A DNA stretch of 64,000 bases, from the NCBI GenBank assembly GCA_964036195.1, contig OZ038451.1, positions 5,088,529-5,152,528 on the forward strand, read 5' to 3'. A program made the translations under genes and the position numbers. Numbering within the stretch: the stretch's first letter is position 1; each line of letters starts with the position of its first letter. Shown piece after piece: positions 1-14,600 of the stretch. The DNA is from Sphaerolaimus hirsutus. Taxonomy: Eukaryota; Nematoda; Chromadorea; Monhysterida; Sphaerolaimidae. The notes beneath the pieces are model-generated. The model was not told where the DNA came from. It worked only from the letters and a program-made list of their open reading frames with translations, and made no database searches.

Positions 1-335
1 ATCGTGAACACTCCACACGTTGATATGCGATTGCGTATTGGCTTCATGCACAGTAGTTTACGGTCGAAATTTCTGGCAACTGATAAATCGACTTTGGGGG
101 TAAATTTTTATCGGAATGGAACAATGTGCCTGCGCGTGCGCACACCAGTTTTCACCCGAAATTTGGATAACTCATAAAGCGGCTTTGAACGGAAATACGG
201 CTACAGTAGTTAGGAAATCGAAAATGGTTCATTGGCCCTACACACTAGTTTTCTCCCGAGATTTTTATGTTTGGAATACTCATGAATAAGCTTTGAACGC
301 ATTCGACTTTACCATAAGGTGCCCATTAACTCCTG

Positions 336-535
336 CTAATAGATGTGTCAACTGGTTTATGTCAACTCAGAATTCAGCTTCACGTGTCGCAGAGCGATCT
401 TCCAATGCACTTGCCATAATATTCATTTTTCAGGATTGCCGCATGTGCATTTGCAGACCGCTCTGCGACACGTGAAGCCGAAATCTCAGTTGACACAGAC
501 CAGTTGACACACCGTGTCAACAAGTGTGCAGGCCG
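336..535. mobile_element. Foldback MITE, GTCAACT-rich (copy B1)
   Basis: Arms such as TTCACGTGTCGCAGAGCGAT and its complement flank a short centre, with GTCAACTGG words outside. A close relative lies at about 3648-3825. The outer ends resemble GGCGGCC...CACACTTGTTGACA. Exact borders are uncertain. Confidence 0.6.
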
Positions 536-1704
536 CCATTGTGGTAAAGTCAATTACGTTCAAAGCTGATGTATGAGTTCTCAAAAAAATTGCAAACATC
601 GGTAGAAAAAATAGTGAAGAAACTCTGGTCAACTTAAATATGTAAATGTGTTTAAGACACATTTAAAATGTTTGGATGAAATTTCAGCCGTAAAGCCACA
701 TTCGCTTTGATAATGATTACACTTGTAATATTGGTTGCATGTGCTTGAAAAAGCAATTAAAAGGTAGAACATTTCACGTTTTTCTTCACTTCGGCACAAT
801 CAATCGTAAATATGATACAGGAATTTTGCAACGATGTTTAAAATGAATTAAAAAATAAGCTTACAATGTGTGAAATGCGGTGAAATAGAACAGATGAAAA
901 CAAAGAGTATTTATTAAGCGTTACATGCGCATGGAAAAGCGAAATGGTGCATGGAATGCCTCACGTAAATTTACGTATATAAACGATTATATTCATTTAT
1001 TGAAAGAAATTAATAGTTATCAAAGATGTGAATACAATTTAACATGAAAAACCATATTTTTGAAACTTTGTCAAAACACTACACAAATCTATCGTCACGC
1101 CACTTTTCGGTTGCTCAAAACATTAGTCGAGAAATTATCGAATGCACTGCAATATGAATAAGCACGTCAAAATTAATTGTAACCTAATTAATGACCCGCC
1201 ACACAAAAACAATCAATAAATCAGTAGGAAGATGGATTTTGATAAATTTTTCTCTCCAAAAACGTAGTTCCAAATCCCAATAGCGACTGGAAAAGGCTTC
1301 TACTATATGCAATAACATGACTTGTGGCTGGAACGTTTCAGTAGCATTGTGTTAATCGAGTGACATATTTTAATTGAGACGGCAGGGCCTAGTTCAAAAC
1401 TGTAAAATGACCCACAAATTTGATCAAATGTCATGAAAAGTGTGATGCCCGGTAAAATTTAGTTCAAGCTTTTTACCGAGAATTTGAAATCATCACATTA
1501 CATGACAAAGATTAACTGACAATGTACATCTTACAGTGTGCGAGACTTTCCCGGGGTGACGATTCTGGAAAATAACTAAAACAGATAAATATTTACATAT
1601 TTATTTATTGAAAACTTTTCAGTTACGTATTTAAAGGGTACACACCAGCTGCCACAAGTCATGTAGAACAATGTGGCGAATATAACAAAAAATTTTACAA
1701 TCTA

Positions 1705-1955
1705 CCGTAAATTCTCAATTAGCCCCCCTCGAGTAGTTTCCCCTGCTACCCGAGTGAGAGAATAATTACTTCCCCGGAAAAGTTCTCCCCTGCCAGATGG
1801 GTTTGCCAAAATTACCAGCCCTCCCAAAAAACATGGTTCATTCAACAAATTAATAAATTTAGTTGAAAATTCTGACGGTGAATAAATCCCCTTCCTTGAA
1901 TAATTCCCCCCTCAAAGAAAAAATATTCCACGGGGGGCTAATCGAGAATATACGG
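1705..1955. mobile_element. MITE with CCGTAA ends, TA target site
   Basis: Inverted ends CCGTAAATTCTCAATTAGCC and GGGCTAATCGAGAATATACGG are flanked by TA on both sides. Tc1/mariner-type elements duplicate TA. Members with related ends lie at 7708, 38257, 44541, 47494 and 48990. Confidence 0.7.
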
Positions 1956-2446
1956 TAACCACGAAACTGTTGCATCATAGACCAGTAAAAATCATGTCTG
2001 TGATCACTCCCAAATCACACGATAAAGCATTTTTCGATTATCGGATGTATGTTTTATGTATCTAAATACTGACAGCACGCTTTAGCTGACAAATGAGTTG
2101 ACAAAATGATTTAGTACACGGGCGGTCGATTCACGATTTTATGCGACTTTATTGTGATCAACTCCACGGTCACATGAATATTGAAGACAATAAGCGATGT
2201 AAGAATGGAAAATGCAAAAAATGAAAACAATACATCGTAAATCCACCTCCCAAAATATGGACACACTCGAAAAGTTGATTCATGCACTTATTTTTGCTAA
2301 GTCCAACAGTGTTTCCAAGAAAATGAACGTCGATCAATCAAAACTAAAAAAACCCTATCGCTGGAAAAAATCACTAACACGGAAAATGCAGGCGTCCAAC
2401 ATGCAAGAAACACCTAAATCAATAATATTTTTAACCAAAAACACTA

Positions 2447-2452
2447 TTTATT
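2447..2452 (-). terminator. Candidate poly(A) signal of CLASP
   Basis: AATAAA on the minus strand (TTTATT as written), about 110 nt past the CLASP stop codon. It is the first canonical signal I see downstream of the stop. The cleavage site was not determined. Confidence 0.5.
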
Positions 2453-2560
2453 TATGTCCAAATTTGTCTAATTATATTTACACAAAAGTCACCAACCAGA
2501 GGGCAATGAATTATCACCAAAAAGTCACAAGGGCCGTTCCAAAAGTATCGGGACACTCGA

Positions 2561-2626
2561 TTATGACATTGCGCTGCTGTGCGACGAAGTTTGGGAACGC
2601 TTGATGTACAACTGCAGTAGTTTTTT
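2561..2626 (-). CDS. CLASP: CLASP exon 29, terminal exon with stop
   Basis: A 22-codon terminal exon (stop included) 2.36 kb from exon 28. It encodes KKLLQLYIKRSQTSSHSSA and ends MS-stop, matching the conserved vertebrate end K-L-L-N-L-Y-I-K-R-A-Q. Acceptor CTCTCGCAG, phase 0. A plus-strand ORF across this place is only its shadow. Confidence 0.93.
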   Translation of the reverse strand, partial: KKLLQLYIKRSQTSSHSSAMS

Positions 2627-5600
2627 CTGCGAGAGAAGTGAGATTTTATGGATTTGGGAATTTTTGAGATATTTGGTTGAGCAAAAATATTGCAAAAAAT
2701 AGTTTACGCAACGAATCGAGAGTGAAAAGGCGTAGAATTGAAATTTCGCTAGATATTTCTCTATAAATGCCCGCTATATGGAAGCACTTAATACACAATT
2801 TAAATTTAAAGTAATTTCACAATAGACCATTTCTTTACTATAATTTTTCTCCCTTTAAAAGAAACGAAACAAGTAATTGACGTTGCATTTAGTATTCCCA
2901 TTTTGATGCAAAATTTGTGGCAAATATCAACTGTCAAATGTTTGTCCGGCGAATATTCTGGTTAAAAGACATCCATAAAAGACACAAAAATATGTACAAG
3001 TAGACACTTTTGACAGCAGACAAAGACAATACCCATAGCACGTACAGACTAAAGCATGCACCATACATCGATATTTGAAACTTTTCGTACACCTTGCAAA
3101 CTTTTCCAGCGAAATCAGTGAAGGTAAACAAATTTTGGCAAAATTCCAAGAGTAACAGCTAGCCAAAATGCAAAATAGGCAAATATTTTTTAAACAGCTC
3201 TCGAAGGCGCTAAAAACTAAAAAAGCTTGGAAAAAAACTTCCCATGGATTCGTATGTTTCCTGCAAGCATTGGGTGGGGATCGCAGTAAAAGTGAAATCG
3301 ATTTAAAAATTGGTTGTGCGTGTTCAAATGGACCCCCACACACTGGATGTCAACTGAATTCGTGTCAACTAAATGTCAACTGAATTTAAGTGATACTGTG
3401 ATTTCAACTTAACTATCAGATAGAGCATAGTTAATTTTACATCATGACACTTCATTTTCATTGTTCCTGTTAAGTGTGATGCTTTTTACAAACTTCTTGT
3501 TTTATTCAATTGACACTGAGTTGACGCGAATTTGCGATGTCAACTAGTGTGTGTGGGCCCAATACGACGCGGGGGTGCAGAATATTAAGTTTGTTTTTCC
3601 CAGCATAAATACAAAATACGAATCTCGACCATTCAAATTGAAATCATCTGTCAACTCAGATTTCAGCTCCACGTGTCGCACAGCGATTATCCAATGCACT
3701 TGCTGTAATATTTCTTTTTCAACATTGCCGCCATGTGCATTTGGAGACCGCTGTGGTACACATGAAGCCGAAATCTGAGTTGACACAAACCAGTTGACAC
3801 ATAATTGTCAACCAGTGAGGGGGCCGCCGTTACGGTAGATAATCTCACGCGAGAAATTATGCACCAAATCCACTCCACCCATAGTGAGAAGAATGGCATG
3901 TGATGAGAAAAAATAAAATTTGGGTTTAGATCAGATTCAGATCAAAATTCACATGCCATATAGTATTAATATTTCATAGCAAAGTTAGCGGTCAGAAGGC
4001 AGTCCCGAGCTTTGTAAGTGTCAAGTCGAGTGTCAAATGTTATGTCAAGTGTCAATCAAAACAAAGTTTTGCCACTTTCCATGAGAATTGACAAATTTGT
4101 ATGAAATTTGACATTTGACTTGACTTTACAGAGTGCGGAACCGGTAGCAGTAGACTTATAGTCATAAAAATTATTTCTAACTGAAAACTCCCAAGTTTAC
4201 AACACTGACAACGGACATCGGGGGGGGGGGGGGGGGGGGAAATGCAAAATTGTGTTGGAAGCGCAGTTGTGAACAACGTAAAATACAACAAAAAAGTTCC
4301 CTCCCATTTTTCTGCAGTTCAAACACAACCAGTGACAAAAAACACATAAACAAAAAGAAACGGGACAAAAAAACGTCACGTGTTCCGACACCCATGCGAC
4401 ACATTGGGAACTGACCATGTGAGCCTGTTAAAAATGTGGTTAATGTATTTACTGTAGGACAACGTTAATAAACGACCATTTAAAAAACAGTTAATAACAC
4501 TTTTTATAACAACACACCGACTAAATTGACTTTCTCTGGTACAGAGGTTCAGTTAAACGGGGTGAAAATGTTCTTTGTTATCGTTTTAGATTTTTTTGTT
4601 GCTTTTTAACGTTCAAATCGATCCAACAACTACCCAAGAACTAGCGTCCAAACGAGACCGAGAACGAGACCAGGGGCCAGTTCCGTAAGTGAACGCGCAA
4701 ACGGCAAAAGCCAAGTGAAATGGCAAGTAAATTGGCAAAATCGAAGTGAAATGGCAAGTCGAGTAAAAAACAATGTGCAATTTCACTTTTCATTTCAATT
4801 CGCTTTTGCCAATTTACCTGCCATTTCACTTCTCCACTTGCGGAACTGGGACCAGGCGTCGCGACAGAGACCGAAACCGTAGCACTCGACATTTTGTCAA
4901 GACCCGAAACCGCGGTCTCACTTCACCACTATCCAGAACCCAACCAGAAACCCACAAACCCCCCAAAAAACCCACTGCAACCCACCATATTCTGGCACGC
5001 TTCCATATAGGGTTCGATGGGTGCCTCGCCCACGCAATTGTGCATGGCGACCAGTGCCAAAACTGCCGCCTTCCTGACCGACGACTCGTCGTGCTCGTAG
5101 GCGCGCACCAAGTTCGGCACCAAGTCGGGCAGCAAAGGGAGCACGTCCTCTTCTGATAGCTGCTCGATTATCTGGGGGGTTGGGGGGGGGTCGGGGTTTT
5201 TACGTGAAATATTGGCCCAGACTAGTTGACATCGCAAACACGTGTCAACTGAATGTCAACTAAATAACAAACACAAAAACTTAAAAGCATTACACTTAAC
5301 AGAAACAATGGAAATCAAGCGTCAGGATAAAAACAGTTACTTAAAAGTCTCACTTAACATTTGAAGAATTCTGACACTTTACAATCTACTGCGAGACAGG
5401 CACACGTCATTCATCATTCAAACAACCCCCCCCCCCCAGAAGAAAACCCCCACCCACCTTAGTCAACATCCTAATAGCAGCCAACAACTGTGCAGCCCCC
5501 GTACCCTGGACCGCCTTAACCACTGGATTCAATGTCCTAATACACAGCGCCGGTGGCAAGTGCGTCGCCAACACGATGGCGCACTGTTCCGCACTTCGTT

Positions 5601-8600
5601 GGGTGTCCCTCTGCGAGGAGTCGTGCGCGTCGAGCACTTTCAGCACGGTCAGCTCGCAGTAGTCGCGGAAGCGCGACGCTTGGGATAGGCTGCGATTTTT
5701 TTTTGGGGGGGTTGTTTGAGGGTGAGGGTTGTTTTGAGGTGTGTTTTTTTGGAATGGGGTTTTTTAGATTTCGGGAGAATTTTAGATTTTTAGGAAAACA
5801 ATTGGTAACTTCGCGATTACGCCATCGGCGGCAGGTACTGCACGGAAAAGTGAAAATCCTGGAATTTTGACTTTATCACAATTTCATCGCGATTTTTTTC
5901 TTAGTCACAATTTCGCATAAGTCAATACCTCAACCAACTCGAATTAGGGATAGCACTTGAAATTTTTTCAACCTATTTTTGTTTAAAAAATAAGATTTTT
6001 AAATGACAACATCTAATTTTTTAATTACAAGATAAAAAACCGATTTCTTTAAACGAAAAGGAATAAAATTGATTTTTTCAATAAAGTATTCAGCTTTTAA
6101 AAATTGTAACCCCACCCCAAAACCCACCAAATCTCCTTCAAAAGCGCCAAAACAGCCTGTTTCAATTCATCTGGCCCATCCCCCGCCAATGTTTCCAACA
6201 GCAAAAGCAGAATAGTTTTGAAATGCTCATCCCACAGCGTGAAGGCGCCTTGTTTTGTGAGCTTGTTCAGCAGATTCATCGATCGAATGCGCGCGTCCGT
6301 GCTGCGTGATTTTTTTTACGTTTTTTTTATGGGGCGAAATATTTAATTTGGGAATTTTTTGTGATGTGAAAATGACGGAAAAATAGATATTTTCACGAAG
6401 TAAATCGAGGTGAATTTTGTGTAATTTATTCAAGTGTTGAAGCGCAGTGTGCCTACTTTATTTACATTATATAATTTTAATAGGTAGATGCGGCGCCAAT
6501 TGCCAGTTGTTAACTGTTTTTTTTGCATCGTAAAAATATGAAGTCATTCAAGTGCATCATCGAATTTAAATTGATTTATTAGACAAAATTAATTTTTTAT
6601 TAAAAAAATCCTATTAAAAACTGACATTACTGATCAGCGCGAACGGTAATGACCAGATACAAATTTTTGATAGCGACTATTTTCTATGGTCAGAATTTCA
6701 ATCCAAAAACACTTTAAAATTTCAATCCAACACACTGTCAACCAAACCAAAAAGATCACACCCAAAATCGAAATCCCACCCAAACAAACTTCTGCGTGTG
6801 ATTACTGAGCTCGCTCAAAATCTCGGCTATAATCTCTTGTTGTTGATCTTCATCCATGGCCAACTTCAACGGGTCCATGCCCGCCGCCATTTGCAGGATT
6901 CCCTGGTGCGACGGTGCCTGAGTTAGGCACTTTTGGTTAGGCACTTTGGTTAGGCACTTTTGACTCGGGGAACATTTTTTCGGATATTGGAAGTTACATA
7001 ACGGCGCACCACGCTGAAGATTTTGCCATTGGCGTTCGAACGTTTTTGCGCGCGGAATTATTTACAAAAACGCAGAAATTAGAAATCTAAAGAACACAGC
7101 GCTTTGAAGGTTTAAAAAAATCCGGCTCGCATTTGTGCCAATTGCGCTAAGGTTTACACTTTCCTTCAATATTTCCGTGATGGGTGTCTTTTTAGTACAA
7201 AAAAAACTTAAAATGCAAATCAGCGCTCGATGAATCAAAAACGTTCGAACGATGAAGCGAAAGTTCAGTGTACCGGCGACAATGCATACAACAGGACCCA
7301 TTTCTATCTTGACATTTTTTTAGGTAATTGATGAATTTCCTAGTGTTTCTTTTAATCTATGCATCGATAAAATGCAACTTTGTATTTATCTGTCCATATC
7401 TAGAACTGGGCCCAGATCCAACCTCTGCAATTTGTAAGCATGGGCTACACATTGGGAGAGAAACCATTGTGCGTAGGGTTTTCGTCGTGTCTTTTTGACA
7501 CACTTTTTTGTATTTCAATTATGCCCGAGCGGTGTTAAGAAGTTACTTTGTGCATATAAACTGGGATGTCTCAGTTAAGCCGCGGTCGCGCACTTCCAAC
7601 CACAGCGGTATTTATTTTCATGCAAATACGGTAGTAATTCGGTTCGGGGCGCTGCATTCCACACATTGTTCACACTACTGCGCGTCACCCGGGCACAGTT
7701 TTGCCTACCGTATTTTATCGAAATACCCCCAGGGGGTTTATTTTTTAGAGTGGAAATTTTGAGAGAAAAACGTGAAAAATGCAACAATAACCACCATTTA
7801 TAAGTTTTTACAGCCTTATATAAGGATGTAGAAGGTATTCACAATGTTCTAACGTAACACAGTAAGTGTTTTGAAGGTCTGTTATGCATTTCCCGGACCA
7901 CAAATACATAGTGCCCATTTTGAGGGGGTATTTCGAGGGGGGGGGGTATTTCGAGGAAATACGGTATTTGAATTTTGCTTGTGCGATACTCATTTCCTGC
8001 TCATATACATGTGCCAATCGGCCAGGGGTATCTTGAATTTTGACCCTCCGAGTGGTTGGATAGATAGCAAATCGCTCCTCCGGAGGGATAGATAGCTGAA
8101 AAATTTTCGGGGGGGGGGGTTTGGTGGGGGGTTGTGGTGGTTCGATATATAGGCTTTTTCGGGGCATAGAAGGAAGAAAAGGGAGAAAAATCGCTAAAAG
8201 TAGGTGTAAAATAGCTCAAAATGGGTATACAAGAGCATATAGTACTTAAAATAGCTGAAAATAGGCAGTTAGACGCATGAACTAGTGATTTTGGTGGTGA
8301 AAATCTATATATAGGTATGAAAAATAGCGATTTTGAGTGAAAATTGGGGTATAGTTTCTGAAAAATCGCTCCAGATAGGTAGATAGCTGGGCGATTTTGG
8401 GGGGGGGGGTTTAGGGGGTAGTAGCCCAAAATTTTGCCTCCGGGATAGATAGATAGCTGAGCGGCCTCCGGGATAGATAGATAGCTGGGCGGTTTGGGGG
8501 GGGGGGTAACCCCCCCCCATTCGAGACCCCTGCAATCGGCTATCTGGAGCCAATCGCATATGTGGTTTGACATTGTCAAGAAATGTGACAAGTGACAAGC

Positions 8601-11600
8601 GAGTGGCAAGTGCAATTGCGTGTGACAATACCTGTCAATTGACAACTAGCGGAATTGACACCCAATTTTGCTTTTTGAATAGACTTTTTTACTCAGCTAG
8701 TAGATACGTAAAGCTTCAACTCTGCCGTTAGAAACCGAACTATCAAGAGATCAAAATAATGGCAAGATCCTGCGTGATAAATATTTAAGTAATGATTGTA
8801 TTGTAACAATGACCAAAAATAATCTAATTAGACATATTTAAAAAATATATAAATTTCCACAACAAAATCCAATCAAAATCCCAAAAATAGTCACATTCAA
8901 CTTGTCGACTTTCTCGCGCTGCAACTGCACCCTGGCCTGCAAAATCCTGGGCGAATATTGCATTTTCCTTCTAAGTCTGCCCACTCCGCCCATGGCCCTC
9001 CCAGCGGTGATGAACAACTCCTTGTCCACGGCCACGGACCAGGTGCCAATTCCAAAAGTGGAGGGGTCAAACACCGTTTGAGAAGTGAGAAGTGATAAGT
9101 AAAATGAGAAGTGAGAAGTGTTATGATAAGTAAAATTAGAATTGACTCATTAAATGAGAAGTGAAATGCGAAGCGAGACATAAAATGAAAAGTAAAATGA
9201 ATAGTGAGTAGTGAAATGAGAACTGTGATGAGAAGTAAAAAATTAAAGAAGTAAATAAACTGTTATACATCTCATTTCACTGCTCACTTCTCATTTTACT
9301 TAGGTTTCACTTTTTACTTGCCAGTTCACTTCTCACTTCTATTTCACTTCTCACTTCCCATCTAACCTCCCACCTCTCAAACAGTATTTCACATCCCCAC
9401 TCGCAGAACTGGCACCTGAGCTGGCCGGGGCACAGGATGGCGCTGGTGGCCATCTGGTCGGTCTGCCCTTGTGGCAGGTTTGATGGAGATTGCGAGTGCT
9501 TCCTGCGGGCTGGCGAGCCAGTGGGCGTGTTGTCGTACGAGTGACACATGAGCTGGGTTTGCGTGCTCAGGGAATTTGGGGCTGGGTGATTTTTGATGTG
9601 CGCACTGTGGCGACTGGTTTCTAGTTCGGTCAGTTTAGTGCATTTAGTGCGGGTCGTTGGCGCTACGCGCACTAGTAGACACCGGATGTCAACTGGAGTA
9701 GACGTCAGTTCCGATTTTAGTTGACGGGTTTCAGAATGATGTCTCAAATAAACACCACGCGACATTGAAAATACAATCAATGCAGCGTCGAGATTTGTGC
9801 ACGGTTCTACGTCCGGTCAACTAAAATCTGAACTGAAATGGCAACCAGTTGACACCCGACAAAATTTTTTTGATAAATGCATCGTTGACAAAATGAGCAG
9901 CGTTGCAGAAAAAGAGTAGATCTTGAGATACAGGACCGAATTAAAATTGCATTGCCACCATCTCAAAAACCCAGTCGCCAAGGTGTTTCAAAAGTAATCG
10001 GACACCTCTCAGCCAGCACAAACCGGTGAAACAGCTCCATATTTCGTCCTAGGAAGAGAATAGTAACCCTGAAACTCATGTAAGGATCTACTGGGATGGA
10101 AAGCTTGGTGGTCCAAAAATCGCGAGCCATCGTGTCCGGGAATTTCTGGAACATCGGTTTCGGGAGCGAAATAGTAGCGCAGAGCAGAATCGTTTTGTGG
10201 GACCGATATGTTGACAGAGAATAAGTAATATTCGAAATTAGATTGTCTTTGTCATGTAATTTCAGTTGATTTTTTTTCTTATTAGTTGCATCGTACTTGC
10301 TACTGATCGGTTTTAGCACTGAAACACAATGAATCTGCAGCAAGTGCACTAAATATTTGGGCAAATCGCATTTTTATCAAACAATTTTTGTTCTAATCGA
10401 AAAATCAAAAATTTTCATCAAAATGGATCCAACTGAACGCCGATTGTGTATTTTACTCCCACACCCTGTAAAATACCCTGGAAACGGTAAAGAGTCAAGC
10501 AAAGTGTCAAAGACATGTAAAATTAAATGTAAATTAAATGTAAATTAAACAAATCTACTTTTATTTTGTTTAACACTCGTTACACATTTTGCATGACATT
10601 TTACATGAGTTTAGACACTTTGCATGACCTTTTATATTTTACAACCCATTCTACAAGGTCTGGGAGTGGGCCCTCTTTGTTACAAAAGAAAAGAGATGAT
10701 CAAAGTCCACAAATTTCTAGTATTTATAATAACGAGCATAAATGCGTTTATGCTTCTTCAATCAGCAATCCAGCCATCATTTTGGACATTTTCCATCAAA
10801 AATCCCCACCGAAATACGGCGGGTACATGTCGCACTTGTATCCAAGGAACGACTTCTGTAGCCAGACGGTTCGGCGAGGCAACTCGAAGTTGGATAGATT
10901 ACGTCACAAGTAGATGTGTTGATTGGCATTGTGCCAAAAAAAGAATTTGGTTCAAGGCGAAGTTATGTACCGATTTTTATCGGCGTGAATGAATTGATTG
11001 GGGTGAATGTAAAATGTTGAGAAAAAAATTCAAGGAATTTTTCAATATAAACGACGAAAAAATCTAGACCGTTCTGAATATCTGATCTCGAGCACTTTTC
11101 AATTTCGAAAATTCTTGAAAAATATCGAAAATAATATCGTTCCAACTATATGATAGTATAAATATTTTATACCAGTTGCATTGATCTCCCGACAGTGAGC
11201 AAGTTCGAATAAAGGCATTGCATCATGACTTTTGCAAAATCTCACTCAACACTTCTCCTCACAGCAACCGTCAATCTCCGGAGTCCGGAAACGAGTGTCA
11301 CCCATACTTTGTTAGATAATTAACTGCTGAGAATTTGGTAGAGTTTGAAAACAGAACAATGTAAATAAAGGAAGGATAAAAGTACGATGCTTACGAAAAC
11401 AACTGAATAAATAGCTTAAAAATAGCCCTGCACACACTATTTGACAACGACACCAAATGTCAACTGGTGCCGATACCAATTCAAAGCTCGCTGACGACCA
11501 ATAGAAAAGCAATATCCAATAAATACAAAAAATCGCGCAGGACAAATGGGAGTCGAGGGAGTAGGGACAAAAATGGAAAGTACACGCAAGTCCCATTTCC

Positions 11601-14600
11601 AGCCTACAAACACTAAAACGCGAGCAAAAACCAATTCCGTAACGTGGCGTCAACTGAAAGTGTCAAGTGTCAAGTTATAACTGTGGACACGTCGGCTGAC
11701 AAGTAAACTCAAAAGGAAATCCATTTTGAAAATGAAGATACTTACTTGTCTTTAAGAAATCCGCCAGTAGCACAACTTAACACTTAGCACTTTACTTTGC
11801 ACACGTCTAAATACTCTCATAATTGGCACCCACGTTAAACGTAAACATGCGTGGCATCAAAAACACTCTTCAAAGTGAATCCACTATCTTTAGATACCAG
11901 GCAAGTGCAGCGCTAGGGTTGGAAAAAAATCGATTTTTTTAACGACCCCGATTTTTTTTAAAAAAAATCGATTTTTTAAATAAAAATCGCTGGGGTCAAA
12001 ATTAGCCCCATTTCTGCCTAAAATCGCCTCTGGGGGTAATAAAAGCCATATAAATTGGTAGGGAGTGCACACTTATACTTTCTGTGCTAATATAAGTACA
12101 GTAGAGCTTCGGAAAAGCTTGAAAGTCAGTTATTTTTAAGTGTAAATGTAATTAAATTGTTATATTTGTGACGTGAATCACACTTCATCGACAGTTTGCA
12201 ATTTTATTTGCAGAAATAGCATGTTCTTGCTCAGAACAAAATATAAATGATATTGGAAGTGAACATGGATGCATTTTGCATAAATGTTTGATGTGACAAC
12301 ACAAAGCATAACTATGAATACTTCCTAAAATAATTCACAGCCTACCTTACACACTTAAAAGCACACATAAATGGGTACTACACCCCCCAAATTGGTTGTC
12401 AAAGCCATGAAAAAAGCAACTTGTGGATTGTTTGCATGAAAGTGCGCGCTCGCGCGCAAAATTTTTGCATTTTACCTAGTGCTTGAGTACCAAAATTTTT
12501 TGCCAGCGATTTTTTTTTTTTTTTATCGGTACGGGTGCTGCGATTTTAAAAAAAAAAAATCGAAAATTTTTTAAAAAAAATCGCTTTAAAAAAATCGCTT
12601 GCCAACCCTATGCAGCGCACTGCAAAAAGTGCATACATCCATTCCAGACGCATCAAGTAAACGCGCTGAAATGGCAGTGCAGTGCATGCATTAATGATGA
12701 ATTAAAAATGGCGCCCCACCAAACGAAATGAATGTGTGTGTGTTGACAGAAACGCAAATGCCAACGCTGAAAGGTCCACTGCGTTGATGTCCAGGGGTTC
12801 AGTATGGGCCCCCACACACTGGATGTCAACTGAATTCGTGTCAACTAAATGTCAACTGAATTTAAGTGATACTGTGATTTCAACTTATCTATCTGATAGA
12901 GCATAGTTAATTTTACATCATGACACTTCATTTCCATTGTTCCTGTTAAGTGTGATGCTTTTTACAAACTTCTTGTTTTATTCAATTGACACTGAGTTGA
13001 CGCGAATTTGCGATGACAACTAGTGTGTGTGGGCCCAATAGGGGGGAGATGGTAACGCCCCCCACTAAATCACCCAGCTATACTCGGCGGACAGCACACT
13101 TGGTATGGAAACCTACCATAATTTAATGAATAAAATCTTGTGGTAAATTTCGATTCTTGTGGTAAATTAATTTTTCCATAGTAAAAACGAAATATTATGA
13201 TGAAAAAACTATAATTTTTGGTTCATTATTCAGATGGGTTATGGTAGGTTTTCATACAGTGTGATGTCCGCCGAGTATACCTAAATCACCCCGGGGATGC
13301 TCAGCTATCTATCTATCACGAGGCAAAATATACTTTAATTGTACCAGTACCGTCTGTACGCGTACTTTTTCATCAGTACCGGGTACTTCAGAGTAATGTA
13401 CAGAAAACGCCAAAAATATGTCTACGCCTGCATCCATACACATCTTCACGTGTATTTCTGTCTTGGAATGCAGGCATAGATAAATTGTGACGACAGTTTC
13501 AATTCAGCAAGTCAAATACTAATGAACTTTGGCGAATACTAGCCGATCTTAGCTGCAAAGTGTAAAATCGTGCTCTCGTGGCAAGTTGACCAAAATAATC
13601 AACGTACAGTAATCAAATGAATCTATCTACAAAGAAAAAAATATCTAAAAAATCTGATAAAGAACGATTGAGTGGCAGAATTTACCGCACGGCACAGTTT
13701 ACCGTAATTTTCAATATTTACCGGTTACGGGCAAACTGCACGGCACCGTAATGCTAAACACAAAATAAAAGCCTAGCCGACTTACACTTATTTAGTGCGT
13801 TACATGCTTAAATGTGACGTGTGTGCGTGAAAATTTCGTAATCAAATAAGCTGAAATTGTCACTAGATACAAACTCCGCCAATGCAAATTCAAGTCAGGG
13901 ACATTTTTGAGCGGGGGGGCGGATTGTATACGGAGCCCGGCGAACGGGGGCCCCCCCCCCCCTAAAATTTGGCCCTATAGTAAAGGAATTGAGCCATGGC
14001 GCTGGCGCCATTTGTAGGCGCCAGCGCCATGGCAGTATTGGCGTGGGCGCTGGCGCCAACGTATACTATATAGGTACCTATTAAGACCTAGATATAGTTA
14101 CTATGACCACGTGGGGCACTTTTATAATGCTGTTCGGACTCCTGAAATTATACATTTAACAACGGGGTGGGGTTTGCGCGCAAAAAATTTTCAAAGTAGC
14201 TACAAAATAGCTTTACAAAAGTGCTATTCCTGGCAATTTTTTATGACCGGCCCGGGAACGGGTGGGGCGGCCGCCCCCCCGCCCCCCCCCCCCCTGCGTA
14301 CGTCCTTGATTCAAGTGAAGATGTAAAAAACACATTTATAAGTAATTTATAATTTATCACTTCTCAAATTGAGGAATTGTCCCCTGAATTGGTAAAAAGC
14401 CTAGATTTTCCAAACGACAAACATTCAGTAAGGTAATATTCAAGGAAACAAAGCGACTAAACAACAAAGATATATATGCTTGTGAAAGCTTCCACATGAC
14501 ACTGAAACCTCAAACATGAATGTGTCTAAATTATTTTTGCACACATGCATATTTCATACATTCTGACAAAAAATCAACATTCATGGAACGGAATGGAAAG

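Larger units (their letters stand above)
1..2446. other. 3-prime flank of CLASP, no gene seen
   Basis: AT-rich sequence beyond the CLASP 3-prime end. It holds a foldback element with GTCAACT repeats (about 336-535) and a TA-flanked MITE (1705-1955). I see no exon-like open stretch, RNA gene or array in the rest. Confidence 0.6.

Noticed and set aside
2212..2604. A 130-codon plus-strand ORF
   Set aside because: It overlaps the CLASP terminal exon and poly(A) region in antisense, has low-complexity composition and no recognisable domain.
8001..8645. A 214-codon minus-strand ORF
   Set aside because: It is the CTATCTAT/C-run repeat of an hAT-type MITE read through by chance.
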